Below are positions 1 to 7,152 of a stretch of 33,516 nucleotides of DNA, piece by piece. This stretch comes from a virus: IMG/VR virus record IMGVR_UViG_3300050120_000047, positions 1-33,516 of that record; one strand, written 5' to 3'. The notes beneath the pieces are model-generated. The model worked only from the letters and a program-made list of their open reading frames with translations. It had not been told where the DNA came from and did not search any database. Within the stretch, counting starts at the first letter, position 1; each line of letters opens with the position of its first letter. The position numbers and the translations under genes were made by a program.

Positions 1-339
1 CGCGCCTTCGCTCCCGAGTTGTCGATGGGCCTGCAGACGCAGGACGAGCTGCAGGACATCGGCGAGCTGAAGACGGTCAGCGTGACGCAAGCCTCGCGCA
101 CGCCGGAGACGCTGCAGCAGATCGAGCAGGAACTCACTGGCACGCCAACCGGCGACGAGCCGCAGCGCGCCGCCACCGGCCCGGACATCACTGCCCAGGA
201 GATCCACGACGCGATCGCCAACGCGACGGACAAGGACGCGCTAGACGCCGCGGTCGACCTGATCAGCCTGCTGCCGAAGGGCGAGCAGAAGCCGCTGTAT
301 GACCTCGGCACGGTCGCGGCCGGCAAGTTCAGCGCGTAA
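1..339 (+). CDS. recT: RecT-family single-strand annealing protein, C-terminal part
   Basis: Reading continues in frame from base 1, so the start lies outside the window and 112 residues remain. The visible start RAFAPELSMGLQTQDEL resembles the C-terminal end of the RecT core, where RFAPEL-M precedes an acidic D/E-rich stretch. The rest is a flexible linker and a short alpha-helical tail (about residues 60-112) rich in D, A and E. RecT proteins bind ssDNA and anneal homologous strands during phage recombination, normally together with a 5'-3' exonuclease. No intact exonuclease gene lies downstream here. A TTG codon at base 19 could mimic a start but falls inside the conserved segment. The family call rests on a short conserved segment, so it is good but not certain. 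Confidence 0.75.
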   Translation, partial: RAFAPELSMGLQTQDELQDIGELKTVSVTQASRTPETLQQIEQELTGTPTGDEPQRAATGPDITAQEIHDAIANATDKDALDAAVDLISLLPKGEQKPLYDLGTVAAGKFSA

Positions 340-381
340 CCCATTCCCACGCGAGTCGGCGCTTACCGGCAAGGAATCGAC

Positions 382-657
382 ATGCAAGGTTTTTGGTTGA
401 AATTCACTGACGGAAGCGCCGGCTATTGCGAGGGCTCCACTGCGTACGACGCCAAGATCATCGCAGAGAAGCTGACGGGGAAAACCGTTTCCGGCGAGAC
501 CTACAAGCCTGACGCGAAAACGCTGCCCTACCCGGCAAGCCCTGTCATCTGGCAGCTCGACCATCCGGTGAATGGCAAGTGTCCCGCTTTTTGCTTCAAA
601 CCCAACGAGTGCGCGGGGCACGGTTCCTGCCCACAGAACTATTCCTGCACCGAATAA
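382..657 (+). CDS. Hypothetical Cys-rich phage protein (91 aa)
   Basis: The ATG at 382 has an AAGGA ribosome site about 8 bases upstream and lies 42 bases after the recT stop, so it probably belongs to the same operon. The first 60 residues look like a compact alpha/beta domain. The tail carries five cysteines (67, 71, 77, 83 and 89) in a C-x3-C-x5-C-x5-C-x5-C pattern, with a sixth at residue 16. The spacing could suit metal binding, but no named zinc finger matches. There is no signal peptide. I do not recognise the family. Its neighbours suggest an accessory role in early phage DNA metabolism, which is inference only. Confidence 0.7.
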   Translation: MQGFWLKFTDGSAGYCEGSTAYDAKIIAEKLTGKTVSGETYKPDAKTLPYPASPVIWQLDHPVNGKCPAFCFKPNECAGHGSCPQNYSCTE

Positions 658-718
658 CCCATCCCAACCCGCCTCGCCGACGTAATCGGCCATCCCTTCC
701 CGACTGGAGCAGAGCCAC

Positions 719-1225
719 ATGTTCAGCCTCACCAATCAGCAGACCAAGATCACCAGCTTCACGCCCCGCATGGAAAAGCACGGCGACGAGAACGTCCTCG
801 CCGGCACGCTCAAGCTGGAATCGACCGTGCACAGCAGCGTGCTCGACAACTTCGACAAGTCGCTGCGCAAGCTGCTGTACCGCAAGCCCGCTGCCGGTGA
901 GCAAGCCGATCTGCCGCTGGGTGACAGCGATGGCCTCACCGCACGAAAGCTGCCGCACCTGGCGCCGCTGAAATGGGACGAGGACTTCCCTGGCTACAAG
1001 ATCGCCATCCAGTCCGGCCTCGCGCTCGACGAGGTGATCAAGCTCGACGACGTGGAGATTCACGGCTTCGCGTTCGAGGCGCTCGACGGCGGAAGCTGCA
1101 CAGTGCGCTGGTCGGCCAACTTCAATCAGGACGGCCGCACGTCCGGCAAGCTCTGCCAGCTGATCCAGGAGACCGTCGAGCTGTCGCTGATGCCGCCGGA
1201 GCGTAGCGAGGAGATGGCCGCATGA
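719..1225 (+). CDS. Hypothetical protein of the recT operon (168 aa)
   Basis: The ATG at 719 is preceded by GGAG. The 168-residue product is acidic, with beta-strand-like segments such as LAGTLKLESTVHSSVL and VEIHGFAFEALDGGSCTVRW, and has no signal peptide or membrane segment. The final ATGA overlaps the next start at 1222, implying translational coupling. Small proteins of this kind sit between recT and nuclease genes in GC-rich temperate phages, but I cannot name the function. A role beside the annealing protein is inferred from position alone. Confidence 0.75.
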   Translation: MFSLTNQQTKITSFTPRMEKHGDENVLAGTLKLESTVHSSVLDNFDKSLRKLLYRKPAAGEQADLPLGDSDGLTARKLPHLAPLKWDEDFPGYKIAIQSGLALDEVIKLDDVEIHGFAFEALDGGSCTVRWSANFNQDGRTSGKLCQLIQETVELSLMPPERSEEMAA

Positions 1226-1306
1226 GCATCCTCGTCTTCGATACCGAGACCACCGGCCTGCGCCGAGCTGTACTTCGCGATGAACCCGATTGCGGTGTCG
1301 GCATGA
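1222..1306 (+). pseudogene. Apparent remnant of a DnaQ-type 3'-5' exonuclease gene
   Basis: The ATG at 1222 opens with MSILVFDTETTGL. This is the Exo I motif of DEDD-family exonucleases, in which the D and E of DTETTG bind catalytic metal. The protein similarity stops abruptly after residue 13. In the next frame, bases 1262-1306 encode AELYFAMNPIAVSA followed by TGA, which reads like a natural C-terminus, and that stop overlaps the downstream ATG at 1303 as ATGA. The simplest reading is an internal deletion that removed almost the whole nuclease (about 200 residues in the family) and shifted the frame. Read through in frame 1, the remnant would instead add 27 residues to the next gene. No Exo II or Exo III motif is present. 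Confidence 0.5.
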
Positions 1307-2097
1307 AAGACAAGCTGAGGGAGTTGGCGAAGGAAATGCGCAACGAGCTGTGCGGCGACTTCGCGCAGAAGCTTGAGGCCATCCTCGACGCCGAGGGCGA
1401 TGGCGGGGCGGAGGGATTGCTACGTGACGCACATGCGGCACCTGGCCGGATGATCGCTAAGACGACACAGAACGGTAATTTCATTCTTGTCTGCGTCTCT
1501 ACTCTTGGCGATGCAATATCCAACACCCACCCCGCGCGATCTATCGTGGTGAGCGATGAGGATGTGCGTGATGCGATCGCGGCACGAGATAAGAAGCGCG
1601 AGTGGATGCAGGCCCAAGATGGCTGGAAAGATTTCATGGACTCTGATTTCGACAGCATGAAAGCCGCCCTGCAATCCGTCGCGCCACCAAAGGTGAGTGC
1701 GGACAGAGACGCTTACGAAGGTGCGCGAGAGGACTTGCTTGACTGGAAGCGTAGGGCGCAGCGTGCAGAAGCAATGCTTAGATCTTTGGGGTACACAGGC
1801 ATAGACGCAACTGAGCCGCCGGGTAATTCTCACGCCGCTGTTTGGGCGGTAACTGACCACCTTGGAAAGATTATCCCTTGCGGTAATCAGGCGTCTGCAA
1901 ATATCACTGCCGAAACGTATAGATGGGAAGTCACTCCGCTATTCACCCACCCGCCAGCACGGGCGGTGAGTGACGCGGACGTGGAGGTCGCGTGTTGCAA
2001 GTATTACAACTCTGGCAATCCCGTTTATCCGCCTGTATTTGAAGCCATGCGTGCCGCCCTAGAACACTTCGCCAAAGAAGAACGCCATGAGCGCTGA
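1303..2097 (+). CDS. Ea22-like mosaic phage protein (264 aa)
   Basis: I chose the ATG at 1303 because it overlaps the remnant stop (ATGA) and the preceding 27 residues look like an exonuclease fragment. The protein holds two copies of a module: HPAR-IVVSDEDV...MKAAL (about residues 76-123) and HPPAR-AVSDADV...MRAAL (about 216-253). They are separated by a basic helical stretch, AYEGAREDLLDWKRRAQRAE. The PLFTHPP-A-VSD-DV pattern is typical of Ea22/Ead-like early proteins, which are modular and variable and have no firm biochemical role. The DNA is visibly AT-richer than the recT and late genes, suggesting recent exchange. The stop overlaps the next gene by 11 bases. Confidence 0.65.
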   Translation: MKDKLRELAKEMRNELCGDFAQKLEAILDAEGDGGAEGLLRDAHAAPGRMIAKTTQNGNFILVCVSTLGDAISNTHPARSIVVSDEDVRDAIAARDKKREWMQAQDGWKDFMDSDFDSMKAALQSVAPPKVSADRDAYEGAREDLLDWKRRAQRAEAMLRSLGYTGIDATEPPGNSHAAVWAVTDHLGKIIPCGNQASANITAETYRWEVTPLFTHPPARAVSDADVEVACCKYYNSGNPVYPPVFEAMRAALEHFAKEERHER

Positions 2098-2281
2098 GTA
2101 TTCGGTGGAGGATGTGCGGGACGGATGGGTTCTCGTGCCCATCAAGCAGACCCCCGAAATGGAATCCGAAGGAGCTGAATCGCTCCTTTGTGGGCCGGGT
2201 GGCGCTGACGACTGGCGCCACGCTACGGCAGCCTTGGTGTGGTCGGCAATGGTTTCAAAGGCTCCGAGGTACACGCCGTGA
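2087..2281 (+). CDS. Hypothetical phage protein (64 aa)
   Basis: The ATG at 2087 lies inside the end of the Ea22-like gene, and the TGA overlaps the GTG of the next gene as GTGA, so coupling is likely on both sides. The 64-residue product begins MSAEYSVEDVRDGWVLVPIK and continues with a W-rich acidic segment. The VRDGWVLVPI pattern (aspartate-glycine-tryptophan with a hydrophobic strand) recurs in small accessory proteins of Ea22-like regions. No membrane segment or catalytic motif is visible. Function unknown. Confidence 0.6.
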   Translation: MSAEYSVEDVRDGWVLVPIKQTPEMESEGAESLLCGPGGADDWRHATAALVWSAMVSKAPRYTP

Positions 2282-2487
2282 AATTCAACATTCCTTTCGA
2301 GTGGACTGAGAGGTGGGCGCGAATTGAGCGGCTGATGCCTACCGTTTCATTCTCCGTACGCACTCCCAAGCGTGTCTGTCCGGCATGCCGTGGCTACGAT
2401 CTTGAGCGCCAATGGTGCGACGTTTGTAAGCGCAGTGGTTACGTAGACGATATTGCCGCCACCCAAGGAGAATCCCATGACCACTGA
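2278..2487 (+). CDS. Small putative zinc-ribbon protein (69 aa)
   Basis: The GTG at 2278 overlaps the preceding TGA as GTGA, and I prefer it to an in-frame ATG at 2239 that would overlap the upstream gene heavily. The product has two CxxC pairs, CPAC and CDVC, separated by 11 residues, with an aromatic-rich N-terminal half (FNIPFEWTERWARIERL). Paired CxxC motifs at this spacing commonly bind one zinc ion in ribbon folds, including DnaJ-type cysteine repeats. A nucleic-acid or protein-binding role is plausible but not shown. The last 11 bases overlap the next gene. Confidence 0.6.
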   Translation: MKFNIPFEWTERWARIERLMPTVSFSVRTPKRVCPACRGYDLERQWCDVCKRSGYVDDIAATQGESHDH

Positions 2488-2713
2488 AATCCCCGAGGCG
2501 CTGGCGGTGCTGGATGCAGGTATTGGCGCGTTACAAGTGTGCGGAGTGAAAACGGATGCGATAGAGCAAGCCCGCTCCGCGTTCACTGCCGAGCATGAGG
2601 CTTTGAAAGATGCACGTAGTGAACTAGCAAACCTCCCGCGTTCCCTTGCCTACGAATTCACGCATCTTCCGAAAATCGACAAAGCCCTCGCCGCCGTGGA
2701 GAAACTTCCGTGA
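2477..2713 (+). CDS. Hypothetical helical phage protein (78 aa)
   Basis: The ATG at 2477 follows an AAGGAG ribosome site at 2465-2470, which decides this start over an in-frame ATG at 2453. The 78 residues appear almost entirely alpha-helical, with heptad-like spacing in TDAIEQARSAFTAEHEALKD, and no cysteine cluster or membrane segment. The end overlaps the next small gene as GTGA. Function unknown; its context is the accessory Ea22-like segment of the early operon. Confidence 0.6.
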   Translation: MTTEIPEALAVLDAGIGALQVCGVKTDAIEQARSAFTAEHEALKDARSELANLPRSLAYEFTHLPKIDKALAAVEKLP

Positions 2714-2790
2714 ACTGGAACACCACAACCCGAAACGCATCAAGGCGTGCAATGTGGCGCGCCTTCTACCGGTACTGGGGAGTTATCTGA
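2710..2790 (+). CDS. Micro-ORF of 26 codons between coupled genes
   Basis: A GTG at 2710 overlaps the TGA of the upstream gene (GTGA), and the frame ends at TGA 2788-2790, which overlaps the next ATG as TGATG. It exactly bridges two otherwise separated genes. The product (NWNTTTRNASRRAMWRAFYR and six more residues) is basic and rich in Trp, Tyr and Arg. Either the peptide is functional, or its translation serves to carry ribosomes to the next gene. No homologue is recognised, and the small size limits confidence. Confidence 0.45.
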   Translation: MNWNTTTRNASRRAMWRAFYRYWGVI

Positions 2791-3590
2791 TGAACAAGAA
2801 CCCGATGGAGCAGATCAGGGAGTTGCGTAACAAGCTGGACCATTTCTCAAAGGTTCCGGTAAGTGGTGGCGCCGGGCGGCAAATGGAAGAGGGCACTAAG
2901 CTCAACGCAGCCATTACCGTTCAGGAGATCGACAAAATCCTTGCCGACAGCATCGAGGCGGACGAGGGGGTGGTACCAATTGGCTGGGTGTTTCAGCACG
3001 GTGATACAGGTCGAATGTCGTTCTGTGAAAACGACGGGATAAACAACCCTGAAAACTTCTCCGCGAATAACCCGCGCCATGTGCTATGCGGGCCAGCATA
3101 CGGCGCCCCGCCAGCACAGCCGGTGATGATTACTGATGCCCTAGCACATTGGATAATCGCAGCGGTGGGTGATATCCCATACAACGTGATGACGGTGGAG
3201 ATGGTCAAGGATGCGCTACAGGCAAACGTGCCAGATCAGGTGGCGAAGGTGGATGCCGAAGGCAACCCGCTGGCGCTAGTGGCGAAGCGCGATGCGGAGA
3301 ACTATTGCCGCATTCTGTCCCTACTCGGAATGAAAGAAGAAGGCGATCCAGTGTCAGAGGTCGAGCGATTGCTTACCGCTGCCGAGCCAGTAGCACAGGG
3401 TGAGGTGCAGACAGGAACGAAAGGACGCTTCATTACGGATCAGGGCTATGTGTTTCGCGCCGAGGTATGCGATGTGTTGCTACGCATTCTCAAGGAAGAC
3501 GGAAAGTTTTCGGTTATTGACCGGGACGAGTTCATGACTGAGAGCGAGTACGGGCTCGCCGCCGCCCCATCACCCGGAGAGTCGGCGTGA
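2790..3590 (+). CDS. Ea22-like mosaic phage protein (266 aa)
   Basis: I chose the ATG at 2790 because it overlaps the preceding stop; the open frame extends further upstream but would run over other genes. The N-terminal 60 residues are helical (MEQIRELRNKLDHFSKV). They are followed by a compact module around GWVFQHGDTGRMSFCEN and a linker ending GAPPAQPVMITDALAHW. The C-terminal part is another small alpha/beta segment, with RDAENYCRILSLLG inside a helix. The mix of a GW-containing module, a PPAQ linker and a D-x-hydrophobic helix is typical of Ea22-like early proteins. The DNA is again AT-richer than the flanks. Function unknown; it ends by overlapping the next gene as GTGA. Confidence 0.65.
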   Translation: MNKNPMEQIRELRNKLDHFSKVPVSGGAGRQMEEGTKLNAAITVQEIDKILADSIEADEGVVPIGWVFQHGDTGRMSFCENDGINNPENFSANNPRHVLCGPAYGAPPAQPVMITDALAHWIIAAVGDIPYNVMTVEMVKDALQANVPDQVAKVDAEGNPLALVAKRDAENYCRILSLLGMKEEGDPVSEVERLLTAAEPVAQGEVQTGTKGRFITDQGYVFRAEVCDVLLRILKEDGKFSVIDRDEFMTESEYGLAAAPSPGESA

Positions 3591-3856
3591 TCAATCGCCA
3601 CCGCCGCGGCCGTGCCCCCAAGAAGACCGCCGGCTTCAGCTGGGGCCGCGTCGTCGGCGACAGCTCGGTCACATACCGCCTGTTCCGTCGCGACCAGCGC
3701 GGTGCACTGCACTACTTCATGCAGTCATATAGCTTCGATGAACTGGCGAACGATCCGCGCATCCGCGTCCGGATCGCCCACGAAATCAACCGCGCGCGGC
3801 ATGCGCTGCGCGACCAGGTCGACGAGCTCGACCTGCGGCTGATGGGAGTGATGTGA
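3587..3856 (+). CDS. Hypothetical basic phage protein (89 aa)
   Basis: A GTG start at 3587 overlaps the upstream TGA. The N-terminus is strongly basic (MINRHRRGRAPKKTAGFSWGR), and the C-terminal half is a long amphipathic helix from about residue 45, with alternating R and E/D. Composition returns to high GC here, marking the right border of the AT-richer segment. It could bind nucleic acid through its basic tail, but no helix-turn-helix is evident. Function unknown. Confidence 0.6.
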   Translation: MINRHRRGRAPKKTAGFSWGRVVGDSSVTYRLFRRDQRGALHYFMQSYSFDELANDPRIRVRIAHEINRARHALRDQVDELDLRLMGVM

Positions 3857-4050
3857 TGACCGAACGTGCCTTCCAACTCCATTGCGCCCGCGTATATCTC
3901 GCCGAAGCCGGCAGACGCCGCCGTCACCCGCAGAACAAGGATTTTTACTGGACGCTGATGGGCATGGTTGCGGACTGTCGGCGGCGGTATGTCGAGATGC
4001 GCGATCCGGCTACCGGCGATCTATTCGAAGCACTGAGGAACGTTGCATGA
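3856..4050 (+). CDS. Hypothetical phage protein (64 aa)
   Basis: The ATG at 3856 overlaps the preceding TGA as TGATG; a GTG one codon earlier is also possible. The product is a short basic helical protein: TERAFQLHCARVYLAEAGRR, then a basic stretch and a second helix with YWTLMGMVADCRRRY. Small proteins of this type often lie upstream of phage recombinases, but I cannot assign a role. The stop overlaps the start of the J-domain gene as ATGA. Confidence 0.6.
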   Translation: MTERAFQLHCARVYLAEAGRRRRHPQNKDFYWTLMGMVADCRRRYVEMRDPATGDLFEALRNVA

Positions 4051-4634
4051 GCATGCGACCCGAAGAGCGCTACCCGCTCACTTGGCCCGCAGGCTGGCCG
4101 CGCACGCCGACGTGGCGCTGTGGCAGTAGCCCGTTCAAGACCGAGTCCACAGACAGTGCGATGCGCGAGCTGATGAGCGAGCTTGCCCGCCTCGGAGCCT
4201 CGCGCGTCATCGTGAGCAGCAACCTCAAACTGCGTCAGGATGGCATGCCGTACAGCCAGCAGCCGCAAACCGACGACGAAGGCATCGCCGTGTATTTCGT
4301 GCGTAAGGGCGTCGACATGGTGCTGGCCTGTGACAAGTTCGCGAAGTGCGAGGCGAACATGCGCGCGATCACGAAGACCATCGACGCGATCCGTGGCATC
4401 GAGCGCTGGGGTAGCTCCGACATGATGGAGCGCGCCTTCGCTGGCTTCACGGCCATCGAGCACGAGAGCGCGGCGCATTGGAGCGTCGTCCTCGGCGTGC
4501 CGCGAGCAGCGGCCCGGCTAGTGATCGACGAGGCGTACAAGCGCCTGCGCTCCCAGCATCACCCCGACAAGGGCGGCAGCCCGGACCAGTTCCAGCGAAT
4601 CCAGCAAGCGTACGCGGAGGCGACAGCAGCATGA
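4047..4634 (+). CDS. Phage J-domain (DnaJ-like) protein (195 aa)
   Basis: I chose the ATG at 4047, which overlaps the upstream stop. Residues about 144-192 form a J domain: WSVVLGVP, a basic helix AYKRLRSQ, then the HPD motif at 172-174 followed by KGG, and a helix ending IQQAYAEA. J domains stimulate the ATPase of Hsp70 (DnaK) through HPD. The 140-residue N-terminal part is a separate domain with DGMPYSQQPQTDDEGIAVYF and IERWGSSDMMERAFAGF segments, seen in phage and plasmid proteins with terminal J domains. It lacks the G/F and zinc regions of full DnaJ, so it probably recruits host DnaK to a phage-specific client, possibly a replication complex. That client is inference. Confidence 0.8.
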   Translation: MSMRPEERYPLTWPAGWPRTPTWRCGSSPFKTESTDSAMRELMSELARLGASRVIVSSNLKLRQDGMPYSQQPQTDDEGIAVYFVRKGVDMVLACDKFAKCEANMRAITKTIDAIRGIERWGSSDMMERAFAGFTAIEHESAAHWSVVLGVPRAAARLVIDEAYKRLRSQHHPDKGGSPDQFQRIQQAYAEATAA

Positions 4635-4801
4635 CCCAGCAGCCGCAGTCCGTACCTTCCCCGGTGATCCTGCGCTTGGTCGATGCTCTCGCACTGGCTG
4701 ATGCGGCGGATTATCTGCGGGAGCAAGCCGCACTGCGCAACGATTCTTCCGATGAGCGCACGAATCCCGTCCCGTTGCAGCAATCGGACAAGGCGGCATA
4801 G
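4631..4801 (+). CDS. Small protein directly upstream of the integrase (56 aa)
   Basis: The ATG at 4631 overlaps the J-domain gene stop as ATGA, and the frame ends eight bases before the integrase start. The product has a helical middle (VILRLVDALALADAADYLRE) and a polar tail. Its position next to a serine integrase would suit a recombination directionality factor, but those have no common sequence signature and nothing here proves it. The integrase has only a weak ribosome site, so translation of this gene may feed it. Function unknown. Confidence 0.6.
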   Translation: MTQQPQSVPSPVILRLVDALALADAADYLREQAALRNDSSDERTNPVPLQQSDKAA

Positions 4802-4809
4802 TCTCCGCC

Positions 4810-6396
4810 ATGCGAACCGCCGCCTATGCCAGGTACAGTTCAGACGCTCAGCGTGATGCCAGCCTGGACGACCAGCTGCGCAACTGTCGCGCCTACTGCG
4901 AGCGTCAGGGCTGGGCCGCGCCCGTGGCCTACACCGATGCAGCCATGAGCGGTGCGCGCAACGACCGGCCAGGCTATCTGCGCCTGATGGCGGAATCGAG
5001 CCAGTACGACGTGATCTTGGTCGACGACCTGAGCCGGCTATCGCGCGACAGCATCGAGGCGACGCAATCCACGCGGCGGCTGACCTTTGCCGGTGTGCGT
5101 GTGATCGGCGTCAGTGATGGGCTGGATACGGGCCGCAAAGGCCACAAGGCGGATGTCGGCCTGCGCGGCCTGATGGGCGAGCTGTATCTGGACGACTTGC
5201 GCGACAAGACCCATCGCGGTCTCACAGGACGCGCTCTGGCGGGCGCCAGTGCCGGAGGCCTGCCCTATGGCTACCGTGTGGCTGGCGTCGGCGAGCGGGT
5301 GATTGACGAGGCGCAGGCTGCCATCGTGCAACGCATCTTCGCCGAGTACATCGCCGGCAGCAGTCCCCGCGCAATCGTGTCGGGATTGAACCGGGACGGT
5401 GTGCCATCCGCCCGTGCCGATCTCGGCAAGGTGTGGAGCATGACCGCGGTCTATGGCGACATGCGTCGCGGCATCGGCATTCTCGTCAACCCGATCTACA
5501 TGGGGCGACAGGTGTGGAACCGTAGCCGCTGGGTAAAGCATCCAGAAACCGGTCGACGTGTGCGACAGGAACGCCACGCATCGGAGTGGATCACGACCGA
5601 GCGACCTGAGCTGGCCATCATCGACGCGACGACGTGGTCGGCGGCGCAGGCGCGCATGCGTGGCATGCAACCCTTTGCGGTCATGACCCCCGGTGCTGGG
5701 CCGGGGCGTCCGCCACGGCACCTGCTGAGCGGCATCCTGCGCTGTGCAGAGTGCGGCGGCCCGTTGGTGATCGTGGATCGCTACCGCTACGGCTGCTCGG
5801 CGCACAAGGATCGCGGGGATAGCGTCTGCTCGTCCCGGCTGCGCGTACCACGGCAAGCCGCAGAAACGGCGTTGCTGGCAGGAATTCAATCGGCGCTGCT
5901 GGTCGAGGCGCGGTTTATTCAGTACCAGCGCACCATGACTGCCGCCATCAAGGCGTCGGCGCCAGATCCAGCATGTGCGGAACGAAAGCTCGCTCATGCC
6001 GAACAGGTGCACGGCAACATCATGGCTGCATTGCGCGCCGGCATCATCACAGCCAGCACGAAGTCGGAACTGGTGTCGGCAGAGCGCAACGTGGATGCAG
6101 CGAAGGCGGAATTGATCGCGCTACGCAATCACCAGCCGGCGCAGATGGTGCCGAGAATGCGGGAGCGGTGGCGCGGAATTGTTGCTGGGCTGACTGATCG
6201 ACGCGATGTGCCGGCCGTGCGGCAGGCGTTGATCGCCCTGGTTGGATCGTCTGTCATCGTCAGGAATGAAAACGGCGCCCTCTTTGCAGAGATAGCGCCG
6301 TCGTCGCAGATAAACATGGTAGCGGGGGCACGCTCCGTGCTCTATCTGACAGAGCCCTTCCGCATACCTCTCCAACCCGCTTCAGATGGCGAATAG
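4810..6396 (+). CDS. int: Large serine recombinase, phage integrase (528 aa)
   Basis: The N-terminal resolvase domain (about residues 1-140) has YARYSSDAQ with the predicted nucleophile Ser10 and Arg8, and the VDDLSRLSRD segment (71-80) with conserved arginines. A recombinase DNA-binding domain follows, with GGLPYGYRV near 150 and NPIYMGRQVW near 227. A zinc ribbon follows with Cys312, Cys315, Cys329 and Cys340, then a long helical region that probably includes the coiled coil controlling directionality. The length is normal for large serine integrases of the phiC31/TP901-1 type. The enzyme recombines attP with attB through a Ser-DNA intermediate without host factors. It is the last early gene and faces the late operon tail to tail. 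The ribosome site is weak. Confidence 0.95.
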   Translation: MRTAAYARYSSDAQRDASLDDQLRNCRAYCERQGWAAPVAYTDAAMSGARNDRPGYLRLMAESSQYDVILVDDLSRLSRDSIEATQSTRRLTFAGVRVIGVSDGLDTGRKGHKADVGLRGLMGELYLDDLRDKTHRGLTGRALAGASAGGLPYGYRVAGVGERVIDEAQAAIVQRIFAEYIAGSSPRAIVSGLNRDGVPSARADLGKVWSMTAVYGDMRRGIGILVNPIYMGRQVWNRSRWVKHPETGRRVRQERHASEWITTERPELAIIDATTWSAAQARMRGMQPFAVMTPGAGPGRPPRHLLSGILRCAECGGPLVIVDRYRYGCSAHKDRGDSVCSSRLRVPRQAAETALLAGIQSALLVEARFIQYQRTMTAAIKASAPDPACAERKLAHAEQVHGNIMAALRAGIITASTKSELVSAERNVDAAKAELIALRNHQPAQMVPRMRERWRGIVAGLTDRRDVPAVRQALIALVGSSVIVRNENGALFAEIAPSSQINMVAGARSVLYLTEPFRIPLQPASDGE

Positions 6397-6441
6397 TACA
6401 CGGATGGCGTGCTGGCGTGCAACATCACGGCCGGCAGCCTT

Positions 6442-7152
6442 TCAGAACCGGTAGCTGACCAGCGCCACGAGATGATCCGTCCACAACGGCGGCCAGCCAC
6501 CCGGATGCCCGCTGAACTTCGCGCCATCCTTGACGTATTCCAGTGACAGCGCCACCGGCCAGTCGCGATGGCTCAGCGTGACGCCCACTATCGCGCCCAC
6601 GGCCCAGCGTTGATCGACGGTATGGATCGGCACGATCGGCCCGATGTGGTAGCCGCCGACGGTTTCGCGCGGCGTGTACCACGTCGGCACGCCCACCGGA
6701 TCAGACGGATACCAGTCCGGCACGTCCATGCGCCAGCTCTCGCGGTACAGGATCAGTCCACCCTTGACGCCCACCTGCCAGCGGTCGCCCCAACGGTGTT
6801 CAAGCAGCACCTGAAGTCCCCACAAGCGGCCCGAACCGACGTAGTGCGCCAGGGGCAGGCTGACGTGGGCGGCGTAGGCGGCATCGCTCGGATTATCCAG
6901 CGAGTCACTGCTGTAGCGTCCGAGATCCACCACGCCGGTGACCAGGTCGAGGTTCGGCTTGATCTGCCAGCGCAGATTGATTTCCAGTGCGGGCGACTCG
7001 GTTTTCAGTGTGTACGGGAGGCCTTGCTGATACCAAGTGCCATTGGATCGAATGCCGGCGTGGCTGACGCCCGCACCCAGCTCAAGCTGGACATGCGCCC
7101 ACGCAGAAACGGGCACTGCAAGGAGCAGCGCCATCAAGAGATAGCGAATCAT
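6442..7152 (-). CDS. Phage-encoded outer-membrane beta-barrel protein, Lom-like position
   Basis: The ATG at 7152 is preceded by AAGGAAT. The 236-residue product has a clear Sec signal peptide (MIRYLLMALLLAVPVSAWA, likely cut after Ala19). Alternating beta strands run throughout, and the C-terminal strand ends ALVSYRF; a terminal Phe is the usual beta-barrel assembly signal. It most likely sits in the host outer membrane as a barrel of about 8-10 strands. It lies after the tail-fibre genes and beside int, just as lom does in lambda, so a lysogenic-conversion or surface-modifying role is plausible. It could also be expressed late with the operon. No enzymatic residues are recognised, and the PagP-like alternative is not supported. 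Confidence 0.7.
   Translation of the reverse strand: MIRYLLMALLLAVPVSAWAHVQLELGAGVSHAGIRSNGTWYQQGLPYTLKTESPALEINLRWQIKPNLDLVTGVVDLGRYSSDSLDNPSDAAYAAHVSLPLAHYVGSGRLWGLQVLLEHRWGDRWQVGVKGGLILYRESWRMDVPDWYPSDPVGVPTWYTPRETVGGYHIGPIVPIHTVDQRWAVGAIVGVTLSHRDWPVALSLEYVKDGAKFSGHPGGWPPLWTDHLVALVSYRF

Noticed and set aside
5038-6012. Minus-strand open frame (324 codons) inside the integrase gene
   Set aside because: The opposite frame has all serine integrase motifs; this one is His/Arg-rich and lacks any domain.
6397-6441. Possible attP downstream of the integrase
   Set aside because: No convincing imperfect inverted repeat around a central dinucleotide could be found by eye, and without attB the core cannot be placed.
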